Notes: generated by a model not told the origin, from the sequence alone. Counted from the stretch's first letter, positions 1-9,757 are shown. The stretch: 64,000 nt of DNA from Mycobacterium marinum (GCF_003391395.1 NZ_CP024190.1:3968001-4032000); one strand, 5' to 3'. Numbers and translations are program-made.

Positions 1-44
1 AGCCAGGGCCGACATAGCGCATAGGGTGGGCAAGGAGGACAACC

Positions 45-704
45 GTGGCGCTTTCCCTGAGCCAGGCCCGTTCGGTCTACGACAGGATCGGACGCATTCA
101 GGACTGGCAGGCCTTCTATGAGGATGAGACGCTCGACCGGCTCGTGGCCAATGCGGCCCTGGCGCCCGGCCAGACGATCTTTGAATTCGGCTGCGGAACA
201 GGAAAATTGGCTGCGAACCTGCTGGCTGAGCTGCCGGCCAGTGTCAACTATGTCGGCGTCGATATCAGCCCGGTGATGATCAATCTCGCCACCAGTCGGC
301 TCGCCCCCTGGGCCGACCGGGCCAAGGTGACCCTTGTCGATGGCTCACTGCCACTGCCTGCCGGCGACGGGTCCGCGGACCGGGTGCTGTCCACATTTGT
401 GTTCGACCTGCTCGATGAGGCGTATGCGCGGGCGGTGCTGGACGACTTGCGACGAATCCTGACTTCCGACGGCCTGTTGTGCGTGGCCAGTCTCTCCTAC
501 GGGGAGCGGCCGCTGGAACGGGTCGCCTGTCGCGCCTGGAACGGCCTGTGGCGCGTTGCGCCACAACTTGTCGGCGGATGCCGTCCGATCAGTGTGAGCG
601 CGCTGCTAGACCCCGGATGGAAGCTGGCGCATCACTCGCACGTACACCGCTTCGGGCTCGTGATGGAGGTCGTGATCGCCAGCCCCGACACTTCCCAGCC
701 ATGA
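45..704 (+). CDS. class I SAM-dependent methyltransferase
   Basis: The 219-residue protein carries a Rossmann-type SAM-binding motif I (FEFGCGTGKLA, about residues 46-56). An acidic VGVDIS follows at about residue 69, the pattern of class I methyltransferases related to the UbiE/Methyltransf_11 group. The substrate cannot be read from the sequence. The GTG start is chosen because GGAGG lies 6 nt upstream. The gene stands alone, with a convergent nitroreductase-type gene 21 nt after its stop. Confidence 0.85.
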   Translation: MALSLSQARSVYDRIGRIQDWQAFYEDETLDRLVANAALAPGQTIFEFGCGTGKLAANLLAELPASVNYVGVDISPVMINLATSRLAPWADRAKVTLVDGSLPLPAGDGSADRVLSTFVFDLLDEAYARAVLDDLRRILTSDGLLCVASLSYGERPLERVACRAWNGLWRVAPQLVGGCRPISVSALLDPGWKLAHHSHVHRFGLVMEVVIASPDTSQP

Positions 705-725
705 CCGCGTGCTTGCCCCCTGCGG

Positions 726-1127
726 TCAGCCCGCCGGCGCCAGTTCGCGCACCACGTCGAGCTTGAGGAACTCCGGCGCCTTGAGCACCCGGCGAAGCAT
801 GAACCGGATGAACGCCGGCATATCGGTCGCGTCCTCGTCACGGAAGACCACGGGGTCGCCCAGCTGATAACGACGCCGCCTGGTCTCCAGTTCGCAGCCA
901 CCAGCGGCGAGGACATTCTTCACCCAGTCCGAGCTGGTGCCGTAGGTCAAAGCGATGACAAATCCGTTGCGCCGGTGAAAGGCCCACAGCGGGGTGCGGA
1001 ACGTGCGGCCCGACTTGCGCCCGCGATGGACCACGACGGCCCACCCTGGGGCCCATGGGGCGACGTACTTGGTGAACCGATTGAGACTGATCTTGTTGGC
1101 CTTGGCGACCCAGCGTGGTGCCGGCAT
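726..1127 (-). CDS. F420-dependent nitroreductase-family (DDN-like) protein
   Basis: This 133-residue protein has the split-barrel features of the deazaflavin (F420)-dependent nitroreductase family abundant in mycobacteria: an N-terminal VVVHRGRKSGRTFRTPL segment (about residues 31-47) and a later SDWVKNVLAAGG segment. Family members bind F420H2 or related cofactors and reduce quinones or nitro compounds; the substrate here is unknown. GAGGAG sits just upstream of the ATG on the minus strand. It diverges from a TetR-family gene across 86 nt and is a plausible target of that regulator. Confidence 0.8.
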   Translation of the reverse strand: MPAPRWVAKANKISLNRFTKYVAPWAPGWAVVVHRGRKSGRTFRTPLWAFHRRNGFVIALTYGTSSDWVKNVLAAGGCELETRRRRYQLGDPVVFRDEDATDMPAFIRFMLRRVLKAPEFLKLDVVRELAPAG

Positions 1128-1213
1128 TTTGAAAAACTCCTCACTCGTGGAATTAATGCTATTACGCTAACGCTGGCGGCCCAAAAAGTCAACGACTGTA
1201 GAATTTCAGGACT

Positions 1214-1819
1214 ATGCCCCCAATGGGACGACGTCGAGGTAACCCCGACACCCGCAACGCGATCGTCACGACCGCTCGGCGGCTGTTCGCCGAGTCGGGC
1301 TACGAACAGACCTCGGTCCGTGACATCGCCTCCGCGGCCGGGGTGGACCCGGCGCTGATCCGGCATTACTTCGGCAGCAAGGCGGAACTCTTCCGGTCCA
1401 TCGTGGGATGGCCGTTCGAAGCGGATGCGATGAGTGCGCTCATTCTCAGCGGCGATCGTGACGAACTCGGGGCGCGGCTCACCCGGGTGTTCTTGGAGGC
1501 TTGGGAGCGGCCGGAATCACGCGCCCCGTTGCTGGCGATCCTGCGCGGTGCGGCCACCCATGAAGAGTCCACCACCCTGGTCCGGCAGTTCTTTCAGGAC
1601 CAGATGTACCCGCAGTTGGCCCAACCGTTGCCAGGCCCCGATACCGAACTGCGGATCGACCTGGCCATGGCCCAGCTGCTCGGCATCGCCTACCTGCGCC
1701 ACGTTCTTCGGCTGGAGCCTATTGCCTCCACGCCGCTGGAAGAGGTGGTTGCCCGGGTCACGCCCACCATCATCGCCCACCTCGAGCCATCGCAACTGGA
1801 CAAAGCCGCGGACCGCTAG
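1214..1819 (+). CDS. TetR-family transcriptional regulator
   Basis: The 201-residue protein begins with a typical TetR helix-turn-helix (SVRDIASAAGVDPALIRHYF, about residues 35-54, then GSKAELF) and continues as a helical ligand-binding domain with no recognisable effector specificity. A second ATG three codons in is possible. It is divergent from the F420/nitroreductase-type gene, so local repression of that gene and of itself is the simplest inference. The shared 86-nt interval is relatively AT-rich, but I found no convincing operator palindrome in it. Confidence 0.85.
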   Translation: MPPMGRRRGNPDTRNAIVTTARRLFAESGYEQTSVRDIASAAGVDPALIRHYFGSKAELFRSIVGWPFEADAMSALILSGDRDELGARLTRVFLEAWERPESRAPLLAILRGAATHEESTTLVRQFFQDQMYPQLAQPLPGPDTELRIDLAMAQLLGIAYLRHVLRLEPIASTPLEEVVARVTPTIIAHLEPSQLDKAADR

Positions 1820-1921
1820 CTGCGAATGTGCGGCGGCGCGGCGCATCGAAATGCCTGCGACTGCGATTGCTGCCGCGTTATGGTCGGGCCAGTTGCTGGC
1901 CGCTTGCAGTGGGAGGCCTTG

Positions 1922-3790
1922 TTGGAGGGAACGTCGTTCGGGAAGTACCGGCTGCTCGAATTGCTGGGCCGCGGCGGTATGGGCGAGGTGTGGCGGGCCT
2001 ATGACCCGGTCACCGACCGGGTTGTCGCAGTCAAGATCCTGCCTGCCGAGATCTCCGACGACGAGGTGTTTCAGCAGCGGTTCCGCCGCGAAGCACATGT
2101 GGCCGCGCGATTGAACAGCCCGCATCTGATCCCGATCCATACCTATGGGGAAATCGACGGACGGCTGTTCGTGGACATGCGGTTGATCGAGGGCCACGAC
2201 CTGCAATCGGTGCTGAGCCGCGGACCGCTGCCCCCCGCCCGCGCCGTGCACATCATCGACCAGGTTGCTAAGGCACTAAACGCCGCCCACCGGGACGGGC
2301 TACTGCACCGGGACGTCAAGCCGTCCAACATTTTGCTCGATGACGACGACTTCGCCTATCTGATCGATTTTGGAATCGCACGTGCGCCAGGAGAACTGGG
2401 CTTGACCGCGGCCGGCGATGTGATCGGCACCTGCCACTACATAGCCCCGGAACGATTCAACCTGGCACAGATCGACGCCCGCGCCGACATCTACTCGCTA
2501 GCCTGCGTGCTCTACGAGTGTTTGACCGCGCAGCATCCGTTTCCCGGCAATACCGTCGACCAACAGATCAGCAGTCACCTCGAGGCCCCGCCGCCACGGC
2601 CGTCGCGCATCAAACCCGGGCTGCCCGCCGGCCTGGATACGGTCATCGCCAAGGGCATGGCCAAGAATCCCGCCGATCGCTACGAGACCGCGGTGGCGTT
2701 GGCGCGCGCCGCCCGCGAGGCGCTCACCGCGCCTCCATCGGGGCCGCCTATGCGCCCTCGGACACCGAACGCCAGCGTTGCCGACGGCCGCCCCGACGGT
2801 GTCGCCGGCCCGGGCCAACCGGATACCTCCACCGCAACAACCGTCCCGCGACGGCTGCGACATCCGTCGCCACCGCGCGAACCCACCGCCGGGCGGCCAG
2901 CCGAGCAGCCACGATCACCGTCACGGCCCTGGTGGCGCCGCAAGGCGGTCGCTATCTCGGCCGCTGCCCTGCTTGTCGTCGCGGCGACCGTTGCCGCCGT
3001 GATCACCGTGACCACGTTGCATTCGGGAGAGCAGCGATTCCACCAGGTGACGCTGCCGTTCACCGGATTGCGTGACCCGCAGGGTTTGTCGGTGGATTAT
3101 GGCGGCACGGTCTACGTCGGTGACACTCTGCACAATCGGATACTGGCGTTGTCCGCCGGCTCAACCACCCCGGCCGTGCTGCCTTTCGAAGGCCTCAGCT
3201 ATCCGACCGGGGTGACCGCAGACAACAGCGGCACCGTGTATGTAAACGACGCCGGCAATCGGCGGGTCCTGGTGCTTCGCGCCGGAACATCAACCCAAAT
3301 CACGCTTCCCTTCACGGATCTGGGCAATCCGACGGGTCTTACGGTGGACAGCAGCCGCACCGTTTATGTCACCGACACGGCCAAGAACCGAGTGGTAGCG
3401 CTTCCGGCCGGCTCCAACATGCAAACCCAACTGCCCTTTACCGGTCTTAATAGTCCGACCGGCCTGGTGGTCAACGGCAGCGGCACCGTCTACGTGGCCG
3501 ACGGCGGCAACAACCGAGTGCTGGCGCTGCCCGCAGGATCGAAAAGGCAAATAGCGCTGCCCTTTACCGGCCTCAACCAGCCCGGCGGCGTCACGCTCGA
3601 CAACGAGGGCGCGGTGTATGTCACCGATAGCGGCAACAATCGGACGCTCAAACTGCCGGCGGGTTCCACGACGCAAATCGAGCTGCCCTTCACCGGACTC
3701 GATTTTCCGTGGGGTCTGGCTGTTGACAACATAGGCACCGTTTATGTCGGTAGCCGCAGCAGCCAGATAGTCGCGCTGCGCCAGAAGTAG
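1922..3790 (+). CDS. PknD-like Ser/Thr kinase with NHL propeller
   Basis: A receptor-like kinase. The N-terminal domain has the glycine loop (GRGGMGEV), the VAVKI lysine, HRDVKPSN catalytic loop, DFG and APE motifs, all intact. A Pro/Arg-rich linker leads to one transmembrane segment (AVAISAAALLVVAATVAAVI). The extracellular part has six NHL-type repeats (pattern LPFTGL..P.GL.VD..GTVYV.D...NRV), matching the six-bladed sensor of M. tuberculosis PknD. I prefer the TTG at 1922 because GGGAGG lies 7 nt upstream and the kinase fold starts immediately after; an in-frame ATG at 1826 lacks a ribosome site and adds an odd Cys-rich stretch. The genomic context differs from that of pknD, so it may be a paralogue. 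Confidence 0.9.
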   Translation: MEGTSFGKYRLLELLGRGGMGEVWRAYDPVTDRVVAVKILPAEISDDEVFQQRFRREAHVAARLNSPHLIPIHTYGEIDGRLFVDMRLIEGHDLQSVLSRGPLPPARAVHIIDQVAKALNAAHRDGLLHRDVKPSNILLDDDDFAYLIDFGIARAPGELGLTAAGDVIGTCHYIAPERFNLAQIDARADIYSLACVLYECLTAQHPFPGNTVDQQISSHLEAPPPRPSRIKPGLPAGLDTVIAKGMAKNPADRYETAVALARAAREALTAPPSGPPMRPRTPNASVADGRPDGVAGPGQPDTSTATTVPRRLRHPSPPREPTAGRPAEQPRSPSRPWWRRKAVAISAAALLVVAATVAAVITVTTLHSGEQRFHQVTLPFTGLRDPQGLSVDYGGTVYVGDTLHNRILALSAGSTTPAVLPFEGLSYPTGVTADNSGTVYVNDAGNRRVLVLRAGTSTQITLPFTDLGNPTGLTVDSSRTVYVTDTAKNRVVALPAGSNMQTQLPFTGLNSPTGLVVNGSGTVYVADGGNNRVLALPAGSKRQIALPFTGLNQPGGVTLDNEGAVYVTDSGNNRTLKLPAGSTTQIELPFTGLDFPWGLAVDNIGTVYVGSRSSQIVALRQK

Positions 3791-3823
3791 CGGCCCGTTT
3801 CGCCGCGAGCAGACGGCCACCTG

Positions 3824-5329
3824 CTACAGGCCCAGCGCCAGGGCGGCCGCTGTGGCCACCTGTCCACGCAGGTCCGAAATCGGTGTGCTGCCCCGCAGAT
3901 GAATTGCGTTCGAGAGCAGAACCACATAGCTGTCGGAACCCGGGTCTATCCACAGCGAGGTTCCGGTGAAACCGGTGCCACCGAAGCTGCCGATAGGAAA
4001 GACCACGCCCCGCGGCGCGGAATATGGCGTGTCGATATCCCAGCCGAACCCAAACAGGGTTTGCCCGCTGATCGCCGGATAGCGCGGAGCCAGCATCGGA
4101 TCTGTTCGGTTCGGCCGGTGCGCAAGCGCTTCTCGCGCGGCGGCGTTCGCGGCGTCCAGTTGCGCCATGTCATGTCCGGGCTGCTGCGGGGTCGTCATCA
4201 ACTCGCACGTCGCCCGTTTCAGTGGAAATGTGCTGGGGCGGCCCGCAAGACGATCGAGCAGGGCCTGCGCGAAGCTGCTGACATCGTGCGCCGTGGAGAA
4301 CACCCCGGCGTGCCCGGCCACTCCCCCCATGCGGCGCGCTGTGGGGTCATGCACCGTGCCCCGAAGCAGCCGGTTGAAATTGGGGTTCTGGCTTGGATCG
4401 GCACCGCTCTCCTCATCGAGTGCGGTTGGCGCGATATGCGACAGCAGGGCGGTGTCCCAGGTACCCGCAGGGCAGGGCGCCCGCGGGCGCCCTGCCGGCG
4501 CGGGAGCCCACCCGATCGCGGCTCCTCTCACGCTATGTGGACCGCAGGCTTTGGCCGCAGGAAGAAAGTCGCTGTCTTGCATGCCGATTGGGGCGAATAC
4601 GTGTTGCGCAACGTAGCCGTCTTCGGTCTCACCAGCGATTTTCTCGAGCAGCGCGCCCAACAAAATGTAGTTGATGTCGGAGTATCGGAACTCCCGCCCT
4701 GGCGGCGACTGCAGCGGCGTGCTCAGCGCACGGTGAATGCCTTCCGCTCGGTCTGCGGCGTCCAGTCCCCATGCATCTTGCAGGCCGACATCTACCGGTT
4801 CGCCGGAGGTCTGTGTCAGCAACATGCGGACCGTCACTTGGGCACGCTGTGGGTCGTTCGCGGGGTTGAAGCCGGGCAAATGGTTCTGCACCGGATCGTC
4901 GAACCCAACCTTGCCCTGTTCGTATAGCTGCATGATTGCCGTCGCCGTCGCGAGGCATTTTGTCAACGACGCGATGTCGAAGATCGTGTCTTCGGTCATC
5001 GGCTCCGCGGGTGCCGACACCCCATCGAGCCCCTGTTCACCTGCGAGTTTGCGGGAGCCATAGGCCTGGTGGAAGACAATCTTGCCGCCGTGGCCGACCA
5101 CGACGACGGCTCCCGGTAGCCGCTCGGCCGCAATGGCGTCGTTGATCAGCCGAGAGACGGGCGCGAAGGCAGCCAGGCCAGCCGCATCCACGGCGGGCAT
5201 GGTGGGCCTCGGGCTCTCCTGTACCGGTGCGGGTGCGGCCTGCGATGGCGCTGGGGGTGTCGGCTGGTGGGGTGCACATGCCGCAACGAGGGTGAGCAAA
5301 CTAGTTCCAACGGCGATGGCCTTGCGCAC
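3824..5329 (-). CDS. beta-lactamase/PBP-like serine hydrolase lipoprotein
   Basis: The protein has the serine beta-lactamase/class C fold signatures: SLTK (S-x-x-K nucleophile, in DIASLTKCLATA), a YSDINY segment fitting Y-x-N, and a C-terminal FGGTGFTG segment in place of the KTG/HTG strand. Such proteins act as DD-peptidases or esterases. A signal peptide ends in a lipobox (LTLVAAC), so it is predicted to be anchored outside the membrane. The GTG at 5329 gives a compact signal (MRKAIAVG...), but there is no clear ribosome site. The frame stays open to 5530, so the start is uncertain. It is convergent with the PknD-like kinase gene. Confidence 0.8.
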   Translation of the reverse strand: MRKAIAVGTSLLTLVAACAPHQPTPPAPSQAAPAPVQESPRPTMPAVDAAGLAAFAPVSRLINDAIAAERLPGAVVVVGHGGKIVFHQAYGSRKLAGEQGLDGVSAPAEPMTEDTIFDIASLTKCLATATAIMQLYEQGKVGFDDPVQNHLPGFNPANDPQRAQVTVRMLLTQTSGEPVDVGLQDAWGLDAADRAEGIHRALSTPLQSPPGREFRYSDINYILLGALLEKIAGETEDGYVAQHVFAPIGMQDSDFLPAAKACGPHSVRGAAIGWAPAPAGRPRAPCPAGTWDTALLSHIAPTALDEESGADPSQNPNFNRLLRGTVHDPTARRMGGVAGHAGVFSTAHDVSSFAQALLDRLAGRPSTFPLKRATCELMTTPQQPGHDMAQLDAANAAAREALAHRPNRTDPMLAPRYPAISGQTLFGFGWDIDTPYSAPRGVVFPIGSFGGTGFTGTSLWIDPGSDSYVVLLSNAIHLRGSTPISDLRGQVATAAALALGL

Positions 5330-5554
5330 TTTTCGCGCAGGCGGCAACCCGGCCGGACGTTCTGGCCGGGTCCGGCGAGAAGGCGAGCCGCTGTCGATGC
5401 TTACCTGCGTCAGCGTAGTGACTCCGAACCGATGATCGTGCGGCGCGCGATTGTTGCCCGCCGACCCCGGATATCGTCGGCTGTGTGTGATCATCGGGCG
5501 AGTGTGCAGGCAACGCTGATAGCTCATCACCGGCCGACGCTTTTCGGGCAGCCT

Positions 5555-6281
5555 GTTGCCTTACTCGTTGAAATGATCGCGGCTGCAGTCCTGCTCGGCA
5601 GTGCGCCGTGGCGCCCGCACCTTTCGGTGCGAGTGCTTACCCGGTGACTGCCGCCGACCTCGGCGCAACCTGGCACCCGGATTGGCCGATCGGACCGACG
5701 CGGTTACGCCGAATCGAGTTCAACCACATCGGTTTTGACGCCGCGTTCCATCGTCGCGAACTGATCGTGCACGAAGATCTGGCGGTGGAGGTCATCACGA
5801 TCTTCAAGCGGCTCTACCGACTGCGCTTTCCCATCGAGAACATTCGCAGGGGCGACCACTATCAGTGGCCGCCGATGATCAGCTATCGACGCAGGACAAT
5901 GCGTCAACCCTCAATTGCCGGGCCATCACGGGACCCGGCCAATCGTCTCCACACGCCTTCGGCAATCGAGCAAAGACCTACATCGACGCGGCGGGAGTAT
6001 TCCAACCGAAGAACGAGCCGGCGTGTCCGGATCGCGGCCGCAGCGACGCCGGACTCCCACCCAAGGGCGATCCGGCTGTGCCTGCCTTCGCCGATCACGG
6101 CTGGCGGTGGGGTGGTGCCTGGACAACTCCTATCGGCTACCAACACTTCGAGCGGCGATTCCAGCGAGACATCGTTGTCGGCGCACGGCTTCGGTGGTCG
6201 GCCTCGCGGGCGGACTCGTGCGCCGGCGGTGGCCAGCCCTTGATGTGTCTCATCACCTTTGCCCAAATCAGGAAACGCTAG
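5555..6281 (+). pseudogene. M15-type D-Ala-D-Ala carboxypeptidase-like pseudogene
   Basis: Three plus-strand frames together read as one secreted M15-type peptidase. A signal-like stretch (MIAAAVLLGSAP) lies at about 5573-5610. A second frame from 5608 gives SAYPVTAADLGATWHPDWPI and continues to about 5850. A third frame from about 5853 gives DNASTLNCRAITG, a degraded SPHAFG where family members have the zinc-binding S-x-H-x-x-G-x-A-x-D, then WRWGGAWTTPIGYQHFER. At least two frameshifts and loss of the metal-site aspartate spacing indicate a dead gene. It fills the interval between the lipoprotein gene and PE_PGRS. Confidence 0.7.
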
Positions 6282-6373
6282 AACCCAGACCGCTAGCATC
6301 AGGGGTGTTGACGATCGCCCCGGCTAACGGCGGGCGGTGTGGTGTGGTTTCCGGCCGGATGGGGTGATCGACT

Positions 6374-8863
6374 ATGTCATTTGTGGTGACGGCACCGCAG
6401 CTGTTGGAGGCTGCGGCCGCGCAGCTGGCCGGTATCGGTTCGAGTATCAGTACAGCCAGTGCTACCGCGGCGAGCCCGACCGCAATGCTGGTGGGCGCAT
6501 TGGGCGCCGATGAGATCTCGGCGGCTGTGGCGGTGATGTTTGGTAACCACGCGCAGGCCTATCAGGCGGTCAGCGCGCAGGCAGCGGCGTTTCATGACCG
6601 GTTTGTCCAAGCGTTGACCGCGAGCGCGGAGTCATATGCCGGGGCTGAAGCCGCAAGCGCCGCGGTGTTGCAGACAGTGGGCCAGGACCTGGTCAACGTG
6701 GTCAATAGACCCACGCAGGCGTTATTGGGTCGCCCACTGATCGGCAACGGCTCCGATGCAGCCTCGGGCAGCGGGGCCAACGGCGGCGCGGGGGGCATCT
6801 TGTACGGCAACGGCGGCGCGGGCGGGTCCGGAGCACCCGGTCACGCCGGCGGCCGTGGCGGTAACGCCGGGCTGATCGGCACCGGCGGGGCCGGCGGGTC
6901 CGGCGGAAGCTCGACAAGCGGAGCTGGTGGGGCCGGCGGGGCCGGTGGCAGCGGCGGATGGCTGTGGGGCGCCGGCGGGACCGGCGGCGACGGTGGCGCA
7001 GGCTCGACCGTCGCAGGTGCCGGCGGACACGGAGGCACCGCCGGCTTGATCGGCACCGGCGGCGGCGGTGGCGCCGGCGCGGCTGGCGGCACCGGGGGGG
7101 CCGGCGGAGCGGGCGGGGCCGGCGGGTTGATGTGGGGCCACGGCGGGTCCGGCGGAGCGGGAGGCGATGGCGGGGCCGGCTCGGTCGGAGCGACCGGGGG
7201 TGCCGGCCAAGACGGCACCACCGGCGCGACGGGCGGCGCAGGTGGGACCGGCGGTGCGGGCGGCCGGGGTGGACTGGTGTACGGCGACGGCGGTCGCGGC
7301 GGCGATGGCGGCCTAGGCGGGACGGGCGGCACCGGCGGGGTCGGTGGTGATGGTGCGCTCGCCGACAGCGCCGGTGGTCGCGGCGGCGATGCCGGAAACG
7401 GTGGAGTCGGCGGGGTCGGCGGAGCCGGTGGTCGGGGCGGGTCCGGCGGCCACGGCGGAGTGTTCGGCGCCTCCGGTGACCAGGGGGCCGGCGGGGCCGG
7501 CGGCAACGGCGGTGACGGCGGTGTAGCGGGCACAGGTGGGGCCGGCGGCGCCGGCGATGCCAGCCACCCCGATGGCGGAGTGGGCGGCGATGGCGGTGAC
7601 CCCGGCGCCGGCGGGGCCGGCGGTATCGGCGGCCGCGGCTCCAGCACCGGCGCCAACGGCAGTTTCGGGTCCACACCCACCACCACTGCCGGCAATGGCG
7701 GCAAAGGCGGCAACGGCTACACCCCCACCACACCCGGCGCTGACGGCGGCGCCGGCGGAACGGGTGGCAGCGGCGGCCTCTACGGCAACGGCGGTGATGG
7801 CGGGGCCGGCGGCAACGGGGCTACCGGCGCGCCCGGAGTCAACCCCACCCCCAACCCGGTGACCAGCCACGCCGATCCCGGTGCGGCCGGCACCACCGAC
7901 AACGGCGGCGACGGCAACGGCGAAACCGGCAGCAACGGCACCACCGCCGGGGAGCAAGGAGGCACCGGCGGCGCCGGCTTCAACAGCGGGATCATCGACG
8001 ACAATCCCTTCGGCGGCAATGGCGGCAACGGTGGGACCGGCGGGCCGGGCACCCTCGGCGGCGACGGCGGTAGAGGCGGATTTGGTCCGCTGGTCGGCGG
8101 CTGGGGCGGCAACGGTGGCGATGGCGGCGCCGACGGCGGGGCCGGCGGCAACGGAGGCAACGGCGGGCACTCGAGTGGCTCCGGCGGCATTTTCGGCACC
8201 GCCGGCAACGGCGGCAACGGCGGCAACGGAGGCAACGGCGGCGGGGCCGGTGGCAACGGCGGCAATGGCGGCTCGCTCACCACCAACGACAACGCCAACG
8301 CCGGCACTGGCGGCAACGGCGGCAACGGCGGCACCGGGGCCACCGGCAGCATCGGCGGCAACGGCGGCGCCGGCGGCGCTGGTGGGACCGGCGGTCTGTA
8401 TGGCAACGGCGGCACCGGCGGCAGCGGCGGCAGCGGCGGCACTGGTGGCACCGGAGCCACCGGCGGCACCGGCGGCAACGGCGGCACCGGCGGCGACTCT
8501 TTCGACAATCCCAATGCGCCCGGCAATGGCGGCACCGGCGGCACCGGCGGCACCGGCGGCACCGGCGGCCCCGGCGGCAACGGCGGCAACGGCGGGGCCG
8601 CGGGCGCGGGCGGCACCTATGGCCAGTCGGGCATGGTCGGTGCAGGGGGTGACGCCGGCTCCGGTGGCGACGGCGGTGGCGGCGGCGCCGGTGGCGACGG
8701 CGGCGACGGTGGCACCTCCTTCGACATGGATGACAATCCCGTTCCGCCCTCCGGCACCGCCGGCCAACCCGGCGCCACGGGCGGTACCGGTGCCAACGGC
8801 CAGTCCGGCCAGGCCGGACTGAACGGTGGCAGCGCCGGCACGAGCGGGCCCGCTATCCCTTGA
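6374..8863 (+). CDS. PE_PGRS family protein
   Basis: The 829-residue protein starts with a PE domain (MSFVVTAPQLLEAAAAQLAG, about residues 1-95), followed by the linker RPLIGNGSDAASGSGANGG. Over 650 residues of Gly-Ala/Gly-Asn repeats (GGAGG, GGNGG, GGTGG) follow and run to the C terminus. PE domains direct ESX-5-type secretion to the cell envelope; the role of this member is unknown. The extreme GC and repeat content makes the region prone to assembly error and slippage. No PPE partner is adjacent. Confidence 0.95.
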   Translation: MSFVVTAPQLLEAAAAQLAGIGSSISTASATAASPTAMLVGALGADEISAAVAVMFGNHAQAYQAVSAQAAAFHDRFVQALTASAESYAGAEAASAAVLQTVGQDLVNVVNRPTQALLGRPLIGNGSDAASGSGANGGAGGILYGNGGAGGSGAPGHAGGRGGNAGLIGTGGAGGSGGSSTSGAGGAGGAGGSGGWLWGAGGTGGDGGAGSTVAGAGGHGGTAGLIGTGGGGGAGAAGGTGGAGGAGGAGGLMWGHGGSGGAGGDGGAGSVGATGGAGQDGTTGATGGAGGTGGAGGRGGLVYGDGGRGGDGGLGGTGGTGGVGGDGALADSAGGRGGDAGNGGVGGVGGAGGRGGSGGHGGVFGASGDQGAGGAGGNGGDGGVAGTGGAGGAGDASHPDGGVGGDGGDPGAGGAGGIGGRGSSTGANGSFGSTPTTTAGNGGKGGNGYTPTTPGADGGAGGTGGSGGLYGNGGDGGAGGNGATGAPGVNPTPNPVTSHADPGAAGTTDNGGDGNGETGSNGTTAGEQGGTGGAGFNSGIIDDNPFGGNGGNGGTGGPGTLGGDGGRGGFGPLVGGWGGNGGDGGADGGAGGNGGNGGHSSGSGGIFGTAGNGGNGGNGGNGGGAGGNGGNGGSLTTNDNANAGTGGNGGNGGTGATGSIGGNGGAGGAGGTGGLYGNGGTGGSGGSGGTGGTGATGGTGGNGGTGGDSFDNPNAPGNGGTGGTGGTGGTGGPGGNGGNGGAAGAGGTYGQSGMVGAGGDAGSGGDGGGGGAGGDGGDGGTSFDMDDNPVPPSGTAGQPGATGGTGANGQSGQAGLNGGSAGTSGPAIP

Positions 8864-8980
8864 GAGGCACGACCGCGTCAGCGCGGCGAGCCGAGCTCCA
8901 TGTAACTGGTTGACACGCCGGACATGTCGGGGCCAGGCTGAATGAGTCGAATCTGTATCCCCGTGTCAGAGGGCGGAAAG

Positions 8981-9757
8981 ATGTCGAGCTACCGCGTCGG
9001 CTTACTCGTACCCAGCTCGAACACGACAATGGAAGCCGAGGTTCCTGAAGTGCTGCGCGCCAACGGCAGCACAACCGGTGATCGTTTTACCTTCCATGCC
9101 AGTCGCATGCGAATGAAAAAGGTTGATCCACAAGAGCTCATGGCGATGAACGCCAGCGCGGAACGCGCGACGACCGAGCTCGCCGACGCTGCCGTGGATG
9201 TGATGGCCTACGCCTGTCTGGTCGCCGTGATGGCCGCCGGACCCAACGCACACCGCACAATCGAAGAGCGCTTGACAAAGGTTGCCTCTCAATCCGGCGG
9301 GACCGTCGAGGTGATCTCCAGCGCCGGCGCTCTGGTCGAGGGCATCCGGGAACTGGGCGCCAAGAAGATCGCGATGGTTGCGCCCTACATGAAACCTCTT
9401 ACGTCGCAGGTGGTCGACTACATCGAAGCCGAGGGCATCGAGGTAATGGATGTGATCAGCCTCGAGGTAGAGGACAACCGTGCGGTGGGACGCCTGGACC
9501 CGATGCGCCTGCCGCACATCGCCCATCGGCTCGACACCCACGACGCCGACGCCGTCGTGTTGTCGGCATGCGTCCAAATGCCCTCCCTGGCAGCGATTCC
9601 CGCCGCTGAGGCGATGCTGGGCTTGCCGGTGATCTCGGCGGCAACCGCGACGTCGTGGAAGATACTGCGGTCCTTGGGTGTTGCGCCAGTCGCCGCCGAT
9701 GCGGGCGCCCTGTTCGACGGCGGCGCGAGGGGTGAACAACCTGCGCTCCGGGGCTGA
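8981..9757 (+). CDS. maleate isomerase / Asp-Glu racemase-like protein
   Basis: The N-terminus (YRVGLLVPSSNTTME) is characteristic of maleate cis-trans isomerases within the Asp/Glu racemase superfamily. The two catalytic cysteines of the family are visible at about Cys79 (AYACLVAVM) and Cys197 (VLSACVQMPS). Relatives convert maleate to fumarate or decarboxylate arylmalonates; the true substrate here is unproven. The ATG at 8981 follows GGGCGGAAAG and is preferred over an in-frame ATG at 8942. No other catabolic genes of a maleate or nicotinate pathway are nearby, so it stands alone between PE genes. Confidence 0.8.
   Translation: MSSYRVGLLVPSSNTTMEAEVPEVLRANGSTTGDRFTFHASRMRMKKVDPQELMAMNASAERATTELADAAVDVMAYACLVAVMAAGPNAHRTIEERLTKVASQSGGTVEVISSAGALVEGIRELGAKKIAMVAPYMKPLTSQVVDYIEAEGIEVMDVISLEVEDNRAVGRLDPMRLPHIAHRLDTHDADAVVLSACVQMPSLAAIPAAEAMLGLPVISAATATSWKILRSLGVAPVAADAGALFDGGARGEQPALRG

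Noticed and set aside
6702..8767. Very long open frames antisense or out of frame to PE_PGRS (up to about 480 codons)
   Set aside because: They consist of Pro/Arg/Ala-only text generated by GC-rich GGN repeats, with no ribosome sites or domain content.
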